NCBI GenBank assembly: GCA_030692565.1 | Contig: JAUYAO010000035.1 | Location: 1 to 45,988, forward strand | Direction: 5' to 3' | Length of the DNA stretch: 45,988 nucleotides | Source of the DNA: Nitrospira sp. | GTDB lineage: Bacteria; Nitrospirota; Nitrospiria; Nitrospirales; Nitrospiraceae | Shown: one piece after another, positions 7,058 to 15,309 of the stretch | How the letters are laid out: each line of letters begins with the position of its first letter | Numbering within the stretch: the stretch's first letter is position 1 | Translations under genes and position numbers: made by a program | The notes under the pieces: model-generated | Told to the model about the DNA's origin: nothing | Databases searched by the model: none | What the model saw: the letters and a program-made list of their open reading frames with translations, nothing else

Positions 7058-8119
7058 GTGCGTGAGCGGCGCTGGGAAACAACGACACCGCTGACGTTCA
7101 ACCAGATCCTGGCGGTCGGGGAACGGCTGGCCGCGTTGGGTCTCAAACCGGCGGTGCCCGCGCAGGATGTGATCTGCTACGTCGAGGAATGGACCGTGTC
7201 CGCGCCCGACGAATTCGATCAGCTCGATCCCTGGGCTACGGAAGACGTGACGCTCGTGCATGTGCGCGAGGGGTGGCGGGGGGACTTCTTCCTGCTGGCC
7301 GGCGCCTACCACACGGCCTTTCAACGCTATCAGGACGTCGGCACCTATTGTTCGGTGAGCCATCCCTGGCGCATTCGCGAGTCGTTGCGGCGACACGAGC
7401 CACGCAGCATGTTCTGGCTCGGGTTCCGGCATGCCCATTCCTTCCTGCGCATCCGCCTGCAGACGACGGAGGTGATTACGCCTGGGGAAACGCGCGCGGA
7501 CAGCGAACGCGCGGAATGGCTGGATGAACGGCGGGCCGCTTTTCTCGATGCCATCACCATTCTGGAACTGCCCATCGAAACGCTGATCGAGAAGGAGCAA
7601 GTCATCTTGCGTCCGGCCGATCCGACGACACCCTTCTTCTGTTCCTGGCCTGACGCCTTCGGGCCCTGCCAGTTTGAGTACAACACGACCGACTCTTTTG
7701 AGTTCCTGGTGCCGGCCAGCAAGCTGGCGGCCACGTTTGCGCAGGAACCGGCTGGCGTGCGGGCCTATCTGACGGGATTCTCTGAAGAGGCGCTGGCCGA
7801 TTTCGCGGCTATTGAGCCGGGCGCCCGCTTTGCCTATCGCTGTTCGGTCCACTGTCCCTTGGATGAGTTGCCGGAAGTGTTGGAAGCGATCCAGCCGGAG
7901 GGGCGCCTGTATGCCACGCTCTGTGAGTTTCAAACGCAGGCGGTGTTGCCAGAAGGAGACGATGCCTCGGCGATCATCGGCATTGTCGGATTAAACGGGC
8001 AGTTCCAGATCGAGGCGCGGTTGAATCGGGCTCCGCTCAAAGAAGAGGCCATGGGGCCATGGCTGGAGCGTCTAATCGGGCATCCTCTAAGCTATGCTCC
8101 CTTGCCCGCCTTCGTCTAA
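7058..8119 (+). CDS. Hypothetical protein (353 aa)
   Basis: A soluble protein with no recognised domain. The GTG at 7058 is used because an upstream ATG at 7031 meets a stop after one codon; GGGGAG lies ten bases before the GTG. Landmarks are an N-terminal helix-rich region (TFNQILAVGERLAALG), a long aromatic mid-region and a C-terminus containing IIGIVGLNGQFQIEARLNR. There is no signal peptide or membrane segment. Base composition matches its GC-rich neighbours. It is followed after one base by a palindromic element. Function unknown. Confidence 0.65.
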   Translation: MRERRWETTTPLTFNQILAVGERLAALGLKPAVPAQDVICYVEEWTVSAPDEFDQLDPWATEDVTLVHVREGWRGDFFLLAGAYHTAFQRYQDVGTYCSVSHPWRIRESLRRHEPRSMFWLGFRHAHSFLRIRLQTTEVITPGETRADSERAEWLDERRAAFLDAITILELPIETLIEKEQVILRPADPTTPFFCSWPDAFGPCQFEYNTTDSFEFLVPASKLAATFAQEPAGVRAYLTGFSEEALADFAAIEPGARFAYRCSVHCPLDELPEVLEAIQPEGRLYATLCEFQTQAVLPEGDDASAIIGIVGLNGQFQIEARLNRAPLKEEAMGPWLERLIGHPLSYAPLPAFV

Positions 8120-8120
8120 C

Positions 8121-8244
8121 AGGTTGCTGAAACCGGCCGCCAGCGGCGTTCTCACGTCGCAGCTCCCCTGCGGCGTACCGGCGGAGAGTACGCCTCGGGG
8201 TTCTGCTCGTTGCGGCCTTGCTGGACAACCGGTTTGAGCAACCT
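8121..8244. repeat. Palindromic intergenic element, copy 2
   Basis: The ends AGGTTGCTGAAACCGG (8121-8136) and CCGGTTTGAGCAACCT (8229-8244) are inverse repeats with one mismatch. The mismatch (G versus C after TGCT) is the same as in the copy at 33,033. An inner GCGTAC/GTACGC hairpin lies near 8173-8193. No open frame. It lies one base after a stop codon. Confidence 0.75.
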
Positions 8245-8312
8245 CTATTGAGCTGCTCCTCAAGAACCAATTTTTCATTGAAGAAACCCTTCGGATTTCG
8301 CACAGTGTTGGC

Positions 8313-9422
8313 ATGAGCCCGCTCGCGAAAGTCCAATCCCTCCTCACTAAGCCCTTTATGCCGGCGGTGTTTTTTCTGTCCGGTGTGACGTACGACACCC
8401 TGACGCTCACGCGCATCGACCGGCTGCAAGACAATCTCTTGTTGCTGATCTATCTATTGCTCTTGGGCGTCCTCGTTGTGCTGACCGGCCGGTTAGGGAT
8501 TGAGCCGCCGCCGGAGCGGGAGCAATTGGCCGCGCTCTCGCCCTTTACACGGTGGGTGCTGCGCGCCAGGCCCTATTACCCGATAGCGGTGCAGTTTCTG
8601 TTGGGCGGGTTGTTCAGCGCTTACGCGATCTTCTATTCCCGTAGCGCCACGCTGACGAGCAGCGCGATCTTCTTCGCCCTGTTGATCCTGCTGCTGGTCG
8701 GAAACGAGTTTCTGCGCGACCGGCTCTCCAGCCTGCGGCTTTTAGTCAGTCTCTATGCGTTAGTCTGCTTCGCATTTTTCACCTTCTTTCTTCCGGTCAT
8801 GACCGGTCTGATGAACGCGGCCATATTTCTCGCGGGTGCCGGATTGACGGCGGCGGTCACCTTTCGGGGCGTGCATTTGATTTATCGCAACAATCCGGAT
8901 CGCTCCAAACGTGAAGCGGTTGGTGTGACGGCTCCAGCCTTCGGGCTTATTGCACTGCTGGTGGGGTTTTATTTCCTGAACTGGATTCCGCCGGTGCCGC
9001 TCTCGATGAAGTTCGGCGGCATTTATCGCGAAGTGCAGCGGCAGGGGGATCATTTTCTCCTGACCTACGATCGGAAATGGTACGAAGTCTGGAAACGCTC
9101 CGAGAATCCCTTCCCCGCCGACGAGCCGATCTACTGCTTCACGGCCGTCTTTGCCCCGGTGGCGCTGGATACGACGGTCTATCACCATTGGTATTTCCGT
9201 CCAAACAGCAGCAAGCCGTTCTCCCATGCCGACAGGATTCCCATCAAGATTTCCGGCGGCCGCGAAGGCGGCTATCGGGCCTACACCTTCAAACAGCGCC
9301 TCGATCCCGGCGACTGGCGGGTGGACGTAGAAACCGAAGACGGCCGCATCGTCGGCCGCGTGTCGGTGCGAGTCGAACAACGGAACGAACAACCGACTGC
9401 TTTGAAAACGCTGGCCTACTGA
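8313..9422 (+). CDS. DUF2914 multi-spanning membrane protein
   Basis: A 369-residue inner-membrane protein. About eight hydrophobic segments occupy residues 15-230. The C-terminal third is soluble, probably periplasmic, and fits DUF2914: it has VYHHWYFRPN, a glycine-rich GGREGGYRAYTFKQRL and a final strand run DWRVDVETEDGRIVGRV. The biochemical role of the family is not established. The ATG at 8313 is the first start after the palindromic element. Its stop overlaps the start of the FKBP gene by one base (TGATG), so the two are an operon. A link with envelope protein folding is inference from the neighbour only. Confidence 0.75.
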   Translation: MSPLAKVQSLLTKPFMPAVFFLSGVTYDTLTLTRIDRLQDNLLLLIYLLLLGVLVVLTGRLGIEPPPEREQLAALSPFTRWVLRARPYYPIAVQFLLGGLFSAYAIFYSRSATLTSSAIFFALLILLLVGNEFLRDRLSSLRLLVSLYALVCFAFFTFFLPVMTGLMNAAIFLAGAGLTAAVTFRGVHLIYRNNPDRSKREAVGVTAPAFGLIALLVGFYFLNWIPPVPLSMKFGGIYREVQRQGDHFLLTYDRKWYEVWKRSENPFPADEPIYCFTAVFAPVALDTTVYHHWYFRPNSSKPFSHADRIPIKISGGREGGYRAYTFKQRLDPGDWRVDVETEDGRIVGRVSVRVEQRNEQPTALKTLAY

Positions 9423-9808
9423 TGAAGCGCCTGAGTGGAATCAAGTTACTGGAGGAACGGGAGGGGGAAGGTCGGCAGGCTGAAAAGGGCGACAGGGTTG
9501 TCTATAACGCGCGGATCTTTCTGAATCAGGGCAATGAAGTCCCGCTCAACGCCATCCAGGCAGAGCAGGTTCCCAAGGAGATGATCCGGGTCGTCGACGG
9601 TGCCACCCTCATCGACCACACGATCGTACTCGGCCCGCGCCAGGCCATCGCCGGGATCGAACACGCGCTAGTAGGTATGATAGCTGGCGGCTATCGTAAA
9701 GTCCGCATCGGCTCCCACCTGGCCTATCGGGACAAAGGAATTCCTGATCTGGTTCCCGCCGATGCGGTGTTGGTGGTGGAGGTTTGGATACGAGAAGTGG
9801 GCGAGTGA
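9422..9808 (+). CDS. FKBP-type peptidyl-prolyl cis-trans isomerase
   Basis: A 128-residue single-domain protein. The C-terminal half follows the FKBP pattern: a binding-pocket helix region IAGIEHALVGMIAGGYRKV, then IGSHLAYRDKGIPDLVPADA and a closing VLVVEVWI strand. The family catalyses cis-trans isomerisation of peptidyl-prolyl bonds. There is no signal peptide, so it is probably cytoplasmic. The ATG at 9422 overlaps the upstream stop by one base; a longer in-frame opening upstream lies within the DUF2914 gene in another frame and is not used. The N-terminal 30 residues are more charged than usual and poorly conserved. Confidence 0.8.
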   Translation: MKRLSGIKLLEEREGEGRQAEKGDRVVYNARIFLNQGNEVPLNAIQAEQVPKEMIRVVDGATLIDHTIVLGPRQAIAGIEHALVGMIAGGYRKVRIGSHLAYRDKGIPDLVPADAVLVVEVWIREVGE

Positions 9809-9857
9809 TTTGAGCACTGTTAACGAATTTCTGGTGTCGCTTTCTGGAGGTAAGGTG

Positions 9858-9920
9858 ATGGGCAAGCGAAAGAAAATACCTCTCAGAAAAAAATCATACT
9901 GGTTGGTGGATATTCACTGA
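9858..9920 (+). other. 20-codon leader frame with strong RBS, possible 5' end of the DUF4288 gene
   Basis: GGAGG stands just ahead of an ATG at 9858 that opens a 20-codon frame (MGKRKKIPLRKK...) ending at TGA 9918-9920. Moving forward by one base at the A7 run (9887-9893) joins it to the DUF4288-like frame, which is open from 9859 onward. Either the gene is broken by one base, the homopolymer is miscalled, or expression uses slippage. Confidence 0.4.
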
Positions 9921-9933
9921 GGTTGCGCAGTGG

Positions 9934-10251
9934 GTGTCCAATCGCCAGACGAAGCTAACCCCGAACAGCCGTTGCCTGGTGTGGGAGAATACACGACTGA
10001 TACGCGCAAGTAATCGAGATCAAGCGTATCGAAAGGCACTAAAGTTTGGTCGGCTGGGAAATCCTTCGAAGACAAAAGGTGGAGAGTGGAGGTTCGCCGG
10101 AATTTCTATGCTAATGCCTGTCTATGAAGAGATCGAAGATGGTGCTGAGATTTTGTGGGTCGACCATGGCACATTGCCGATAAAAGCCATTAAGAAGTTG
10201 GTTAAAACGAAGCGCCAGCTCAGTGTTTTTGATGATGGGGAAAAGAAATAA
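9934..10251 (+). CDS. DUF4288-like small protein, probably frameshifted at the 5' end
   Basis: A 105-residue frame from GTG 9934. The pattern ENTRLIRASNRDQAYRKALK (a strand followed by an Ala-rich helix) and the later VYEEIEDGAEILW strand resemble DUF4288 proteins, whose function is unknown. DUF4288 proteins usually begin with a W-rich strand; here that strand (GWWIFTEVAQWV) lies upstream in the same frame but before any good start. GTG 9934 has only a weak GAGG 11 bases upstream. The true start is more likely ATG 9858 in another frame. The region is clearly AT-richer than its neighbours, which suggests transfer. Confidence 0.55.
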   Translation: MSNRQTKLTPNSRCLVWENTRLIRASNRDQAYRKALKFGRLGNPSKTKGGEWRFAGISMLMPVYEEIEDGAEILWVDHGTLPIKAIKKLVKTKRQLSVFDDGEKK

Positions 10252-10288
10252 GATATGTTAAAAAAGTACATATTAGAATGCTTGTGTT

Positions 10289-10387
10289 ATGAAGCAATTA
10301 GCTCCCTGTCCCTCCAGCCCCAACTGCGTGTCTACCCAGGCCACGGATGAGGGCCATGCCGGTCTTTTGTCTCGGGCTGCGTTGTAG
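10289..10387 (+). pseudogene. Truncated DUF1499 gene, N-terminal remnant 1
   Basis: A 32-codon frame whose translation contains CPSSPNCVSTQATDEGHA, nearly identical to the start of the intact DUF1499 protein at 12,487 (CPSSPNCVSTQAQDEGHA). The match ends after about 24 codons and the frame then runs into a stop. It abuts the stop of the PIN toxin gene, which is read in the other direction. It is best read as a duplicated and truncated gene end. Confidence 0.65.
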
Positions 10388-10804
10388 CTAGGATTTGCGC
10401 TTCAAGAGTTTAAGGAAGTGTGCCACCGGCACGATCTCGATTGAGCCGACTGTGCCTAGCGAGAGCAAGTCGTCATCGCCGCTCACGAGCCAACGAACCT
10501 TTGCGGCTTTCGCGCAGGCGATGAACTTCAGGTCGTCGGGATCTCGTAATGAAGGGACTGTCACGGGGGCTGTTCGCACGGTGTCGACAAAGGGCAGCAG
10601 GTCTTCCTCAATCAGGCCGTGAATCTCGTCGTCAGTCAGTTTGAACTTACGGTAAGCCAGCACTCGCAGGTATTCTTCCAGGATCTCAGCGGAGAGGACT
10701 GGACGGAGGCGGCCCGATTGCCAGGCGGGAACGAGTTGGGAAGGCGGGCCGGTAAAAAGGAGCGCCGACACGAGCACGTTCGTGTCCAGGACGGCCCGGA
10801 TCAC
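10388..10804 (-). CDS. PIN-domain toxin of a type II toxin-antitoxin pair
   Basis: A 138-residue PIN-fold protein of the COG1569-like group. It shows the acidic residues of the metal site: D7 in VLDTNVLVSALL, a glutamate in LSAEILEEYLRVL, and aspartates in SLRDPDDLKFIACA and SGDDDLL. Such toxins are Mg-dependent ribonucleases that cut RNA. The GTG start at 10804 overlaps the antitoxin stop (GTGA), so the pair is translated from one message, antitoxin first. The module lies between two DUF1499 remnants. Target specificity cannot be told from sequence. Confidence 0.85.
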   Translation of the reverse strand: MIRAVLDTNVLVSALLFTGPPSQLVPAWQSGRLRPVLSAEILEEYLRVLAYRKFKLTDDEIHGLIEEDLLPFVDTVRTAPVTVPSLRDPDDLKFIACAKAAKVRWLVSGDDDLLSLGTVGSIEIVPVAHFLKLLKRKS

Positions 10805-11049
10805 CGCCGGCGACCCTTGCGGCCGCGAGCCTGCTGGATGGCCCGGTCGATATCACCGGGTTCTATGCCGAGGTCGCGGATTTTCTGTCGGACCGCCGCC
10901 AGCCGGTTGCCATGTTCGCCGACGGTCACTGGGCGAAGCATGACGACGCCTTCGTGCAGTGAGACGTCAAAGTAATCCGTGTCAGGAATGTCCTTGAGGA
11001 TTTTCTTTGGCAGGGTGACTTGGTTCTTCGAAGTCTTTTTGGCTAACAT
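10801..11049 (-). CDS. AbrB/MazE-type antitoxin
   Basis: An 82-residue protein with an N-terminal swapped-hairpin AbrB-like domain (KKTSKNQVTLPKKILKDI, residues 4-21, the usual basic strand-turn pattern) and a basic C-terminal helix (QQARGRKGRRR) expected to bind and block the toxin. The ATG at 11049 is chosen because CAGGAGG sits eight bases upstream; longer upstream openings lack a site and run through the DUF1499 remnant on the other strand. As in other such pairs it probably represses its own promoter. It overlaps the PIN gene by four bases. Confidence 0.8.
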   Translation of the reverse strand: MLAKKTSKNQVTLPKKILKDIPDTDYFDVSLHEGVVMLRPVTVGEHGNRLAAVRQKIRDLGIEPGDIDRAIQQARGRKGRRR

Positions 11050-11115
11050 GTGCAGTGCCTCCTGTAAAAAAGGATATCCTACTTCCTTACTGTAAGGCAA
11101 TTCACTGGGGTTTCT

Positions 11116-11217
11116 ATGGAAACGCGCGCTCCCTGCCCCTCCAGATCCAACCATGTGTCGGCACAAGTCACAGAAAAGGGTCATGCCATTGCGACGATTT
11201 GCGATCCCCGTCCGTGA
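11116..11217 (+). pseudogene. Truncated DUF1499 gene, N-terminal remnant 2
   Basis: A 33-codon frame with the degraded pattern CPSRSNHVSAQVTEKGHAIA, homologous to CPSSPNCVSTQAQDEGHAIA of the intact gene. It has lost the second cysteine and stops where the real protein continues. At DNA level it is roughly 70% like remnant 1 over 60 bases. It lies just upstream of the antitoxin gene, so the two remnants bracket the toxin-antitoxin module. Confidence 0.6.
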
Positions 11218-11337
11218 CACGAAGATGGCAACTCGTAATCATGTGCGCCCGCTGGTGAGTCACTGCCGCCTCGACTTTTTTCTCCATTCTGTTTAGGCTC
11301 TGCCTGCTGTATTTCTTCTTGCGTAGTCGAAGCAGTA

Positions 11338-11369
11338 CTGCGGCACGATCGCCTACGATCGTGTCGCAG
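11338..11369. promoter_or_regulatory. 14-bp stem hairpin ahead of the EEP-family gene
   Basis: CTGCGGCACGATCG and CGATCGTGTCGCAG pair with one mismatch around CCTA. It lies 28 bases before the start codon at 11398 and could be a dyad operator or a leader hairpin. The remainder of the 11,218-11,397 gap shows nothing recognisable. Confidence 0.45.
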
Positions 11370-11397
11370 ATACCGTGTTTATCATGAGGGAACTCTC

Positions 11398-12414
11398 ATG
11401 CCTTTCTATCGCGCGATAGACAATCGAACTCCGGTGGGTCGACGAACAGCGGAAGGGCTGCTCCGCCTCAAAAAGGCGTTGGATTCAACTGTGCCGGCGA
11501 AGACGCTCGATCAGACGTTGCTCTTGGCAAGTTGGAATATCCGGGAGTTCGGCGGCAACAAGTCCGATGGGCGGGATAAAGAGGCGCTCTTTTATCTGGC
11601 GGAGATCATTTCGCGGTTTGATTTGATTGCGATTCAGGAAGTGCGCGACGATCTCGACGCATTGGACGGCTTGATGGGGATTCTCGGAGGCTGGTGGAAA
11701 TTCCTGGTGTCCGACGTGACACTCGGCGTGCAGGGAAACAGCGAACGGCATGCCTATATTTACGATACGCGGAAGCTGGCGTTCGGCGGATTGGCCGGCG
11801 AGTTGGTTCCGCCCATGAAGAAAGACGGGAACACGTTGGTGTCGGATTTTGCCTTCTCACGGACGCCCTATCTGGCCGGGTTTCGTGCGGGCTGGTTCAA
11901 ATTTACGATTTGCACGCAGCATTTGTATTACGGGGATGCGAAACCGGACGATCCGCAGCGTCAGAAAGAGTCCGAGGTCGTGGTGAAGCTGCTGAAGGCT
12001 CGTATGAAGTCAAAGGATCGATGGGCCAACAACGCCGTCCTGCTGGGAGACTTCAACGTCTTCAGCACCAACGATGCCACATTCAAAGCGATCGAGAAGG
12101 CGGACTTTGAGATCCCCGCAGGGTTGAAAGGAAAGTACACGAACGCCAATCTGGACAAACCGTTCGATCAGATGGCTTTTCTGGCTCCGGACATCAAAAG
12201 CCAGGTGAGCGTCGCCAAGGCCGGCGTGTTTCCATTTTTCGACCAGGTGTATCGCAACGACGATCAGGCCACGTACCTGCCGGACAAGGATGCCAAGACC
12301 TATCGCGAGTGGCGGACCTACAAGATGTCCGATCATCTGCCGATCTGGGTCGAGTTGGGGGTAGATTTCGGCGCGGACTATTTGAAACGAAAAGCTAAGC
12401 CGCCAGTGCCGTGA
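11398..12414 (+). CDS. Endonuclease/exonuclease/phosphatase-fold protein
   Basis: A 338-residue protein of the EEP (DNase I-like) superfamily, which hydrolyses phosphodiester or phosphomonoester bonds with a divalent metal. Signature residues are visible: N in ASWNIREFGG (about residue 47), the metal-binding E in IAIQEVRDD (about 80), the catalytic pair in LLGDFNVFS (about 218-226) and the final SDHLPIW (about 314-320). No signal peptide is seen. A GAGGGA ribosome site precedes the ATG. The substrate cannot be named from sequence; nuclease or sphingomyelinase-like activity are both possible in this superfamily. Confidence 0.8.
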   Translation: MPFYRAIDNRTPVGRRTAEGLLRLKKALDSTVPAKTLDQTLLLASWNIREFGGNKSDGRDKEALFYLAEIISRFDLIAIQEVRDDLDALDGLMGILGGWWKFLVSDVTLGVQGNSERHAYIYDTRKLAFGGLAGELVPPMKKDGNTLVSDFAFSRTPYLAGFRAGWFKFTICTQHLYYGDAKPDDPQRQKESEVVVKLLKARMKSKDRWANNAVLLGDFNVFSTNDATFKAIEKADFEIPAGLKGKYTNANLDKPFDQMAFLAPDIKSQVSVAKAGVFPFFDQVYRNDDQATYLPDKDAKTYREWRTYKMSDHLPIWVELGVDFGADYLKRKAKPPVP

Positions 12415-12486
12415 TTGCATCAATGGCTCAAGCGGGGTGCTTTCTGTCGGATATGAGATGTGATCGCCGAAGGGGAATCAGCTGAT

Positions 12487-12846
12487 ATGGCAACCAGAAG
12501 CCTGACCTGTCCCTCCAGCCCTAACTGCGTGTCTACCCAAGCCCAGGACGAAGGCCATGCCATTGCGCCGTTTCGTTACCGCAAGTCGCGGGCTGAGGCG
12601 AAGGAGTCGCTCAAGGCCATGGTTCAGGCCATGCCCCGTACCAGGCTCGTCGAGGAAGATGAGTCCTACCTGCACTACGAATTCACCAGTCTGCTGCTCC
12701 GCTTTGTCGATGATGTGGAGTTCCTCTTCGACGACGAGAACAAGACCATTCACTTCCGTTCGGCCTCACGTACCGGCCACAGTGATCTTGGGGTAAACCG
12801 GAAGCGGATGGAAGAGATCCGGTCATTCGTCAGCGACAAGCTCTAG
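12487..12846 (+). CDS. DUF1499 family protein (intact)
   Basis: A 119-residue DUF1499 protein. The N-terminal CPSSPNCVST is the family hallmark, followed by a helix rich in Ala/Lys, YLHYEFTSLLLRFVDDVEFLFD strands and a C-terminal RSASRTGHSDLGVNRKR block also typical of the family. The function is unknown. The ATG at 12487 is chosen because the hallmark follows within ten residues. It is the intact relative of the two remnants at 10,289 and 11,116. It has no signal peptide, unlike many DUF1499 proteins. Confidence 0.8.
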   Translation: MATRSLTCPSSPNCVSTQAQDEGHAIAPFRYRKSRAEAKESLKAMVQAMPRTRLVEEDESYLHYEFTSLLLRFVDDVEFLFDDENKTIHFRSASRTGHSDLGVNRKRMEEIRSFVSDKL

Positions 12847-12916
12847 CGCTATTCGGTAATTTCCTTGGGGGTTGTCCGCCCTCTTGCTATGCTTCCAACC
12901 CAGGAGGCCGGATTCT

Positions 12917-13240
12917 ATGGGGTTCAAACGAAAAGGCTCGCGTGTTGATGTCAGTCGTGCCGGGCGTTTGCAACGAGGGGCACTCTCGGCGTCGTGCAAG
13001 GTCTTGGATGTCAGCGAAACCGGCGTGAAGATTGAGAGCCGCCTGTTCGTGAAGAGCGGCGATACGCTCCAGTTGGTGCTCGATCTTGAGCAGGGCCGAA
13101 CACTGACCTGTGGATTACAGGTCGTCCATGTGCGATCCCCGAAGTTCGGCGCGACGATCTCGTCCATCAGCCCAGAGGATCGTGAGCGACTGGCCCATAT
13201 TCTCGACGACCATGTGCAGAATAGCTTTTCCCGCCGCTAG
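12917..13240 (+). CDS. PilZ-domain protein (stand-alone)
   Basis: A 107-residue single PilZ domain, a family that binds cyclic di-GMP. Both binding motifs are intact: R5-K-G-S-R9 (RxxxR) and D31-V-S-E-T-G36 (DxSxxG). The ATG at 12917 has GGAGG upstream. Expected to be a cytosolic c-di-GMP adaptor whose partner is unknown. It stands alone, separate from the five PilZ genes at 24.6-27.0 kb, and ends ten bases before the convergent patatin gene. Confidence 0.85.
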   Translation: MGFKRKGSRVDVSRAGRLQRGALSASCKVLDVSETGVKIESRLFVKSGDTLQLVLDLEQGRTLTCGLQVVHVRSPKFGATISSISPEDRERLAHILDDHVQNSFSRR

Positions 13241-13250
13241 ACGCTGACCA

Positions 13251-15218
13251 CTATAATCTTCGGCAGGTCGCAGTGGGGGCGAGTTCCGTTTCTGACAATT
13301 CCAGCTTCGAGAGGTAGGCCCAGCCCATCAGGTAGCCCAGGTGCCGGTAGGCTTCGAATTCTTCCAGCTCATACCATTGAAACACCGTGCTCGTCTGGGG
13401 AAACTCCTTGCCTTCAGGCGCCTCGACGATCTTTGTCACCTTCTTGATGGCCAGTTGCGCCCGTTCACGGGCCTGGTCGTCATTGATCATTGCGAGCAGC
13501 CGGTTCCCATCCAGATGGGTCGGGTTCGTGGGCGGACTGGCCCGCGGCGCTTCGGCCAACGGGCGGCCGCTCTCCGGATCGGTGCTCACGAAGATCTTTC
13601 CAGGCGCGGCCAATGACGGGTTCTTTTTGAAGAGGGTCGGGTTGTACGCATATGGCTTCAGGTAGTGAATGACGGTCGGGGTGCCGTCAGGGCGTTTGAC
13701 CCAGAAGCGCCGGTACCAGACAATCTCGTGCTCTTGCGGAATCTCGCCGCACCATTCGACGCCCTCGCCAAAGTAGCTCTTCATCCGCTTCTGTAAATTG
13801 TGCAGGTAGTCGTATTGCCAGGTGGTGTCCAGCGTGGCATCGCCCACGATGATGTGACTGACCTGGCGGCGTAAGAGAGTTTGGACGCCCAGGTTGTCGT
13901 AGAACGACCCGTCGGTGATCTCGATCCACCGGCTCTTGGTGTCGGGCCAGATCCGTTGGATGGTCATCATCAGGAAATAGTCCCAGACGGTGGTGACGGG
14001 GGTATTGAACCGGCGGGCGTAGTTCCAGGTTTGATACTCGTTGTTGATATTGAAGGGGGCAGTGCCGAACCGGAACAGCAGGCGCGCGATGTCGTTCCTG
14101 TACCATTCTTCGACCAGGCTATCCAGGTCCAGCCCCGCGCCGGAGGCGGTCATGGCCTGGGAGAGCCGGACGCAGGCGTCCGCCCTGATCCGTTCCGGTC
14201 TCGGCTTGTGGCAGGTGCCTTCGGTCAGATCCTCCACCACGACTTTTCGCGGATTGAACCAGGCCGGCTTCCCGTCTTCGGTCTGGGCTTCGACTACGGG
14301 CAAGCCGAACCCGGCGCTCTGGATATAGCCGAGGCCGTCGGAGCCGGTGTAGTCGCGCGTAAACTCGAAATTGTAATTGTCGCGGTAGGGACGGTTCGAC
14401 TCGCCTTCATAGGCGCGTGGCCGGCCGCGGTTGACCAGATTGCCGTTGATGATCAGATACGGCGCATCGGCGTCTTTGCGATTGAGCCGAACGAGCGGAG
14501 TCTCGTGCTTCCCGCGCAGGTAGGTGAGCTGAATCCGGTCTTCATAGGGGGTGAAGAGGTGGAGTTCGTTGCCGATCTCCGGCGGAGTTTTAATGTGGAG
14601 AATCAAATCCCACATGTAATAGGGGATCAGTCGCCACATATAGCCCCACATGAGCTTCGGCCCTTCCCAGAAGCCGCCCTCCTTGATGAAGCCGGAATGA
14701 TGCCGCAGATGGGCGACGAAATCGTTGTGTGGGTCGAGGAGCTTGCCCTGGTCCATCGTCTGGACGAGATTGCCGTAGACATCGTCCTGTTCCTGGCCCA
14801 GATGAGCCAGCATCCAGCCTGCCACATAGGATCCGCCTGACACGGTGCTCAGGTAGTCGATCTTGGGCAATCGCTGCATGTCGTGGAGCGATTGCAACAG
14901 GCCCAGATGGAAGGTGGCCGAGCGAATGCCGCCGCCGGAGAAAGCCAGGCCGGTCAGGTGCGGGGGCACCTGCAGGACCATCGGGACATGATCGGCGACG
15001 CCGTTGGACTCGCCGCTGGCCACGGTGTTCCGCCGCTGTTCGATATAGGCGTACTCCTCCTGGTAATCCTGGACGAGGGTCCTGGGTTGATAGGTGAAGG
15101 CCCGCTGGCGGATGTCATAGGTCTTGGTCGGAACGGTTTGGCAGGCGGAGAGTGCGGCCAGCAGAAGCAGGCCCGCGCTCGACAGGCAGAGATCGCGCGA
15201 TGATCGCCGGAGGTCCAT
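13251..15218 (-). CDS. Patatin-like phospholipase lipoprotein
   Basis: A large (655-residue) predicted lipoprotein: signal peptide with lipobox LSAC near residue 26, so it is anchored in the envelope. The patatin-like catalytic core is visible: oxyanion-hole GGGIR (about 95-99), nucleophile region STVSGGSYVAGW (about 125-136, Ser in G-G-S-Y) and the dyad aspartate in ITDGSFYDNLGV. Patatins are serine acyl hydrolases of lipids. The canonical GxSxG is replaced by SGGSY, as in a subset of large bacterial patatins. The start may be ATG 15218 or GTG 15230; neither has a clear ribosome site. It is convergent with the PilZ gene. Confidence 0.8.
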   Translation of the reverse strand: MDLRRSSRDLCLSSAGLLLLAALSACQTVPTKTYDIRQRAFTYQPRTLVQDYQEEYAYIEQRRNTVASGESNGVADHVPMVLQVPPHLTGLAFSGGGIRSATFHLGLLQSLHDMQRLPKIDYLSTVSGGSYVAGWMLAHLGQEQDDVYGNLVQTMDQGKLLDPHNDFVAHLRHHSGFIKEGGFWEGPKLMWGYMWRLIPYYMWDLILHIKTPPEIGNELHLFTPYEDRIQLTYLRGKHETPLVRLNRKDADAPYLIINGNLVNRGRPRAYEGESNRPYRDNYNFEFTRDYTGSDGLGYIQSAGFGLPVVEAQTEDGKPAWFNPRKVVVEDLTEGTCHKPRPERIRADACVRLSQAMTASGAGLDLDSLVEEWYRNDIARLLFRFGTAPFNINNEYQTWNYARRFNTPVTTVWDYFLMMTIQRIWPDTKSRWIEITDGSFYDNLGVQTLLRRQVSHIIVGDATLDTTWQYDYLHNLQKRMKSYFGEGVEWCGEIPQEHEIVWYRRFWVKRPDGTPTVIHYLKPYAYNPTLFKKNPSLAAPGKIFVSTDPESGRPLAEAPRASPPTNPTHLDGNRLLAMINDDQARERAQLAIKKVTKIVEAPEGKEFPQTSTVFQWYELEEFEAYRHLGYLMGWAYLSKLELSETELAPTATCRRL

Positions 15219-15309
15219 CACAGGCGGCACTCTAGCGGAATCCCGGAAGTGAAGAAAGAGGGCGCGAGTGATTCCACTTAAGCTTTGGAGCGGAGCAACC
15301 GAGAGGGGG

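Noticed and set aside
13881-14840. 319-codon plus-strand frame opposite the patatin gene
   Set aside because: The patatin reading has catalytic motifs and a lipobox, while this frame has a valine/glycine-rich shadow composition.
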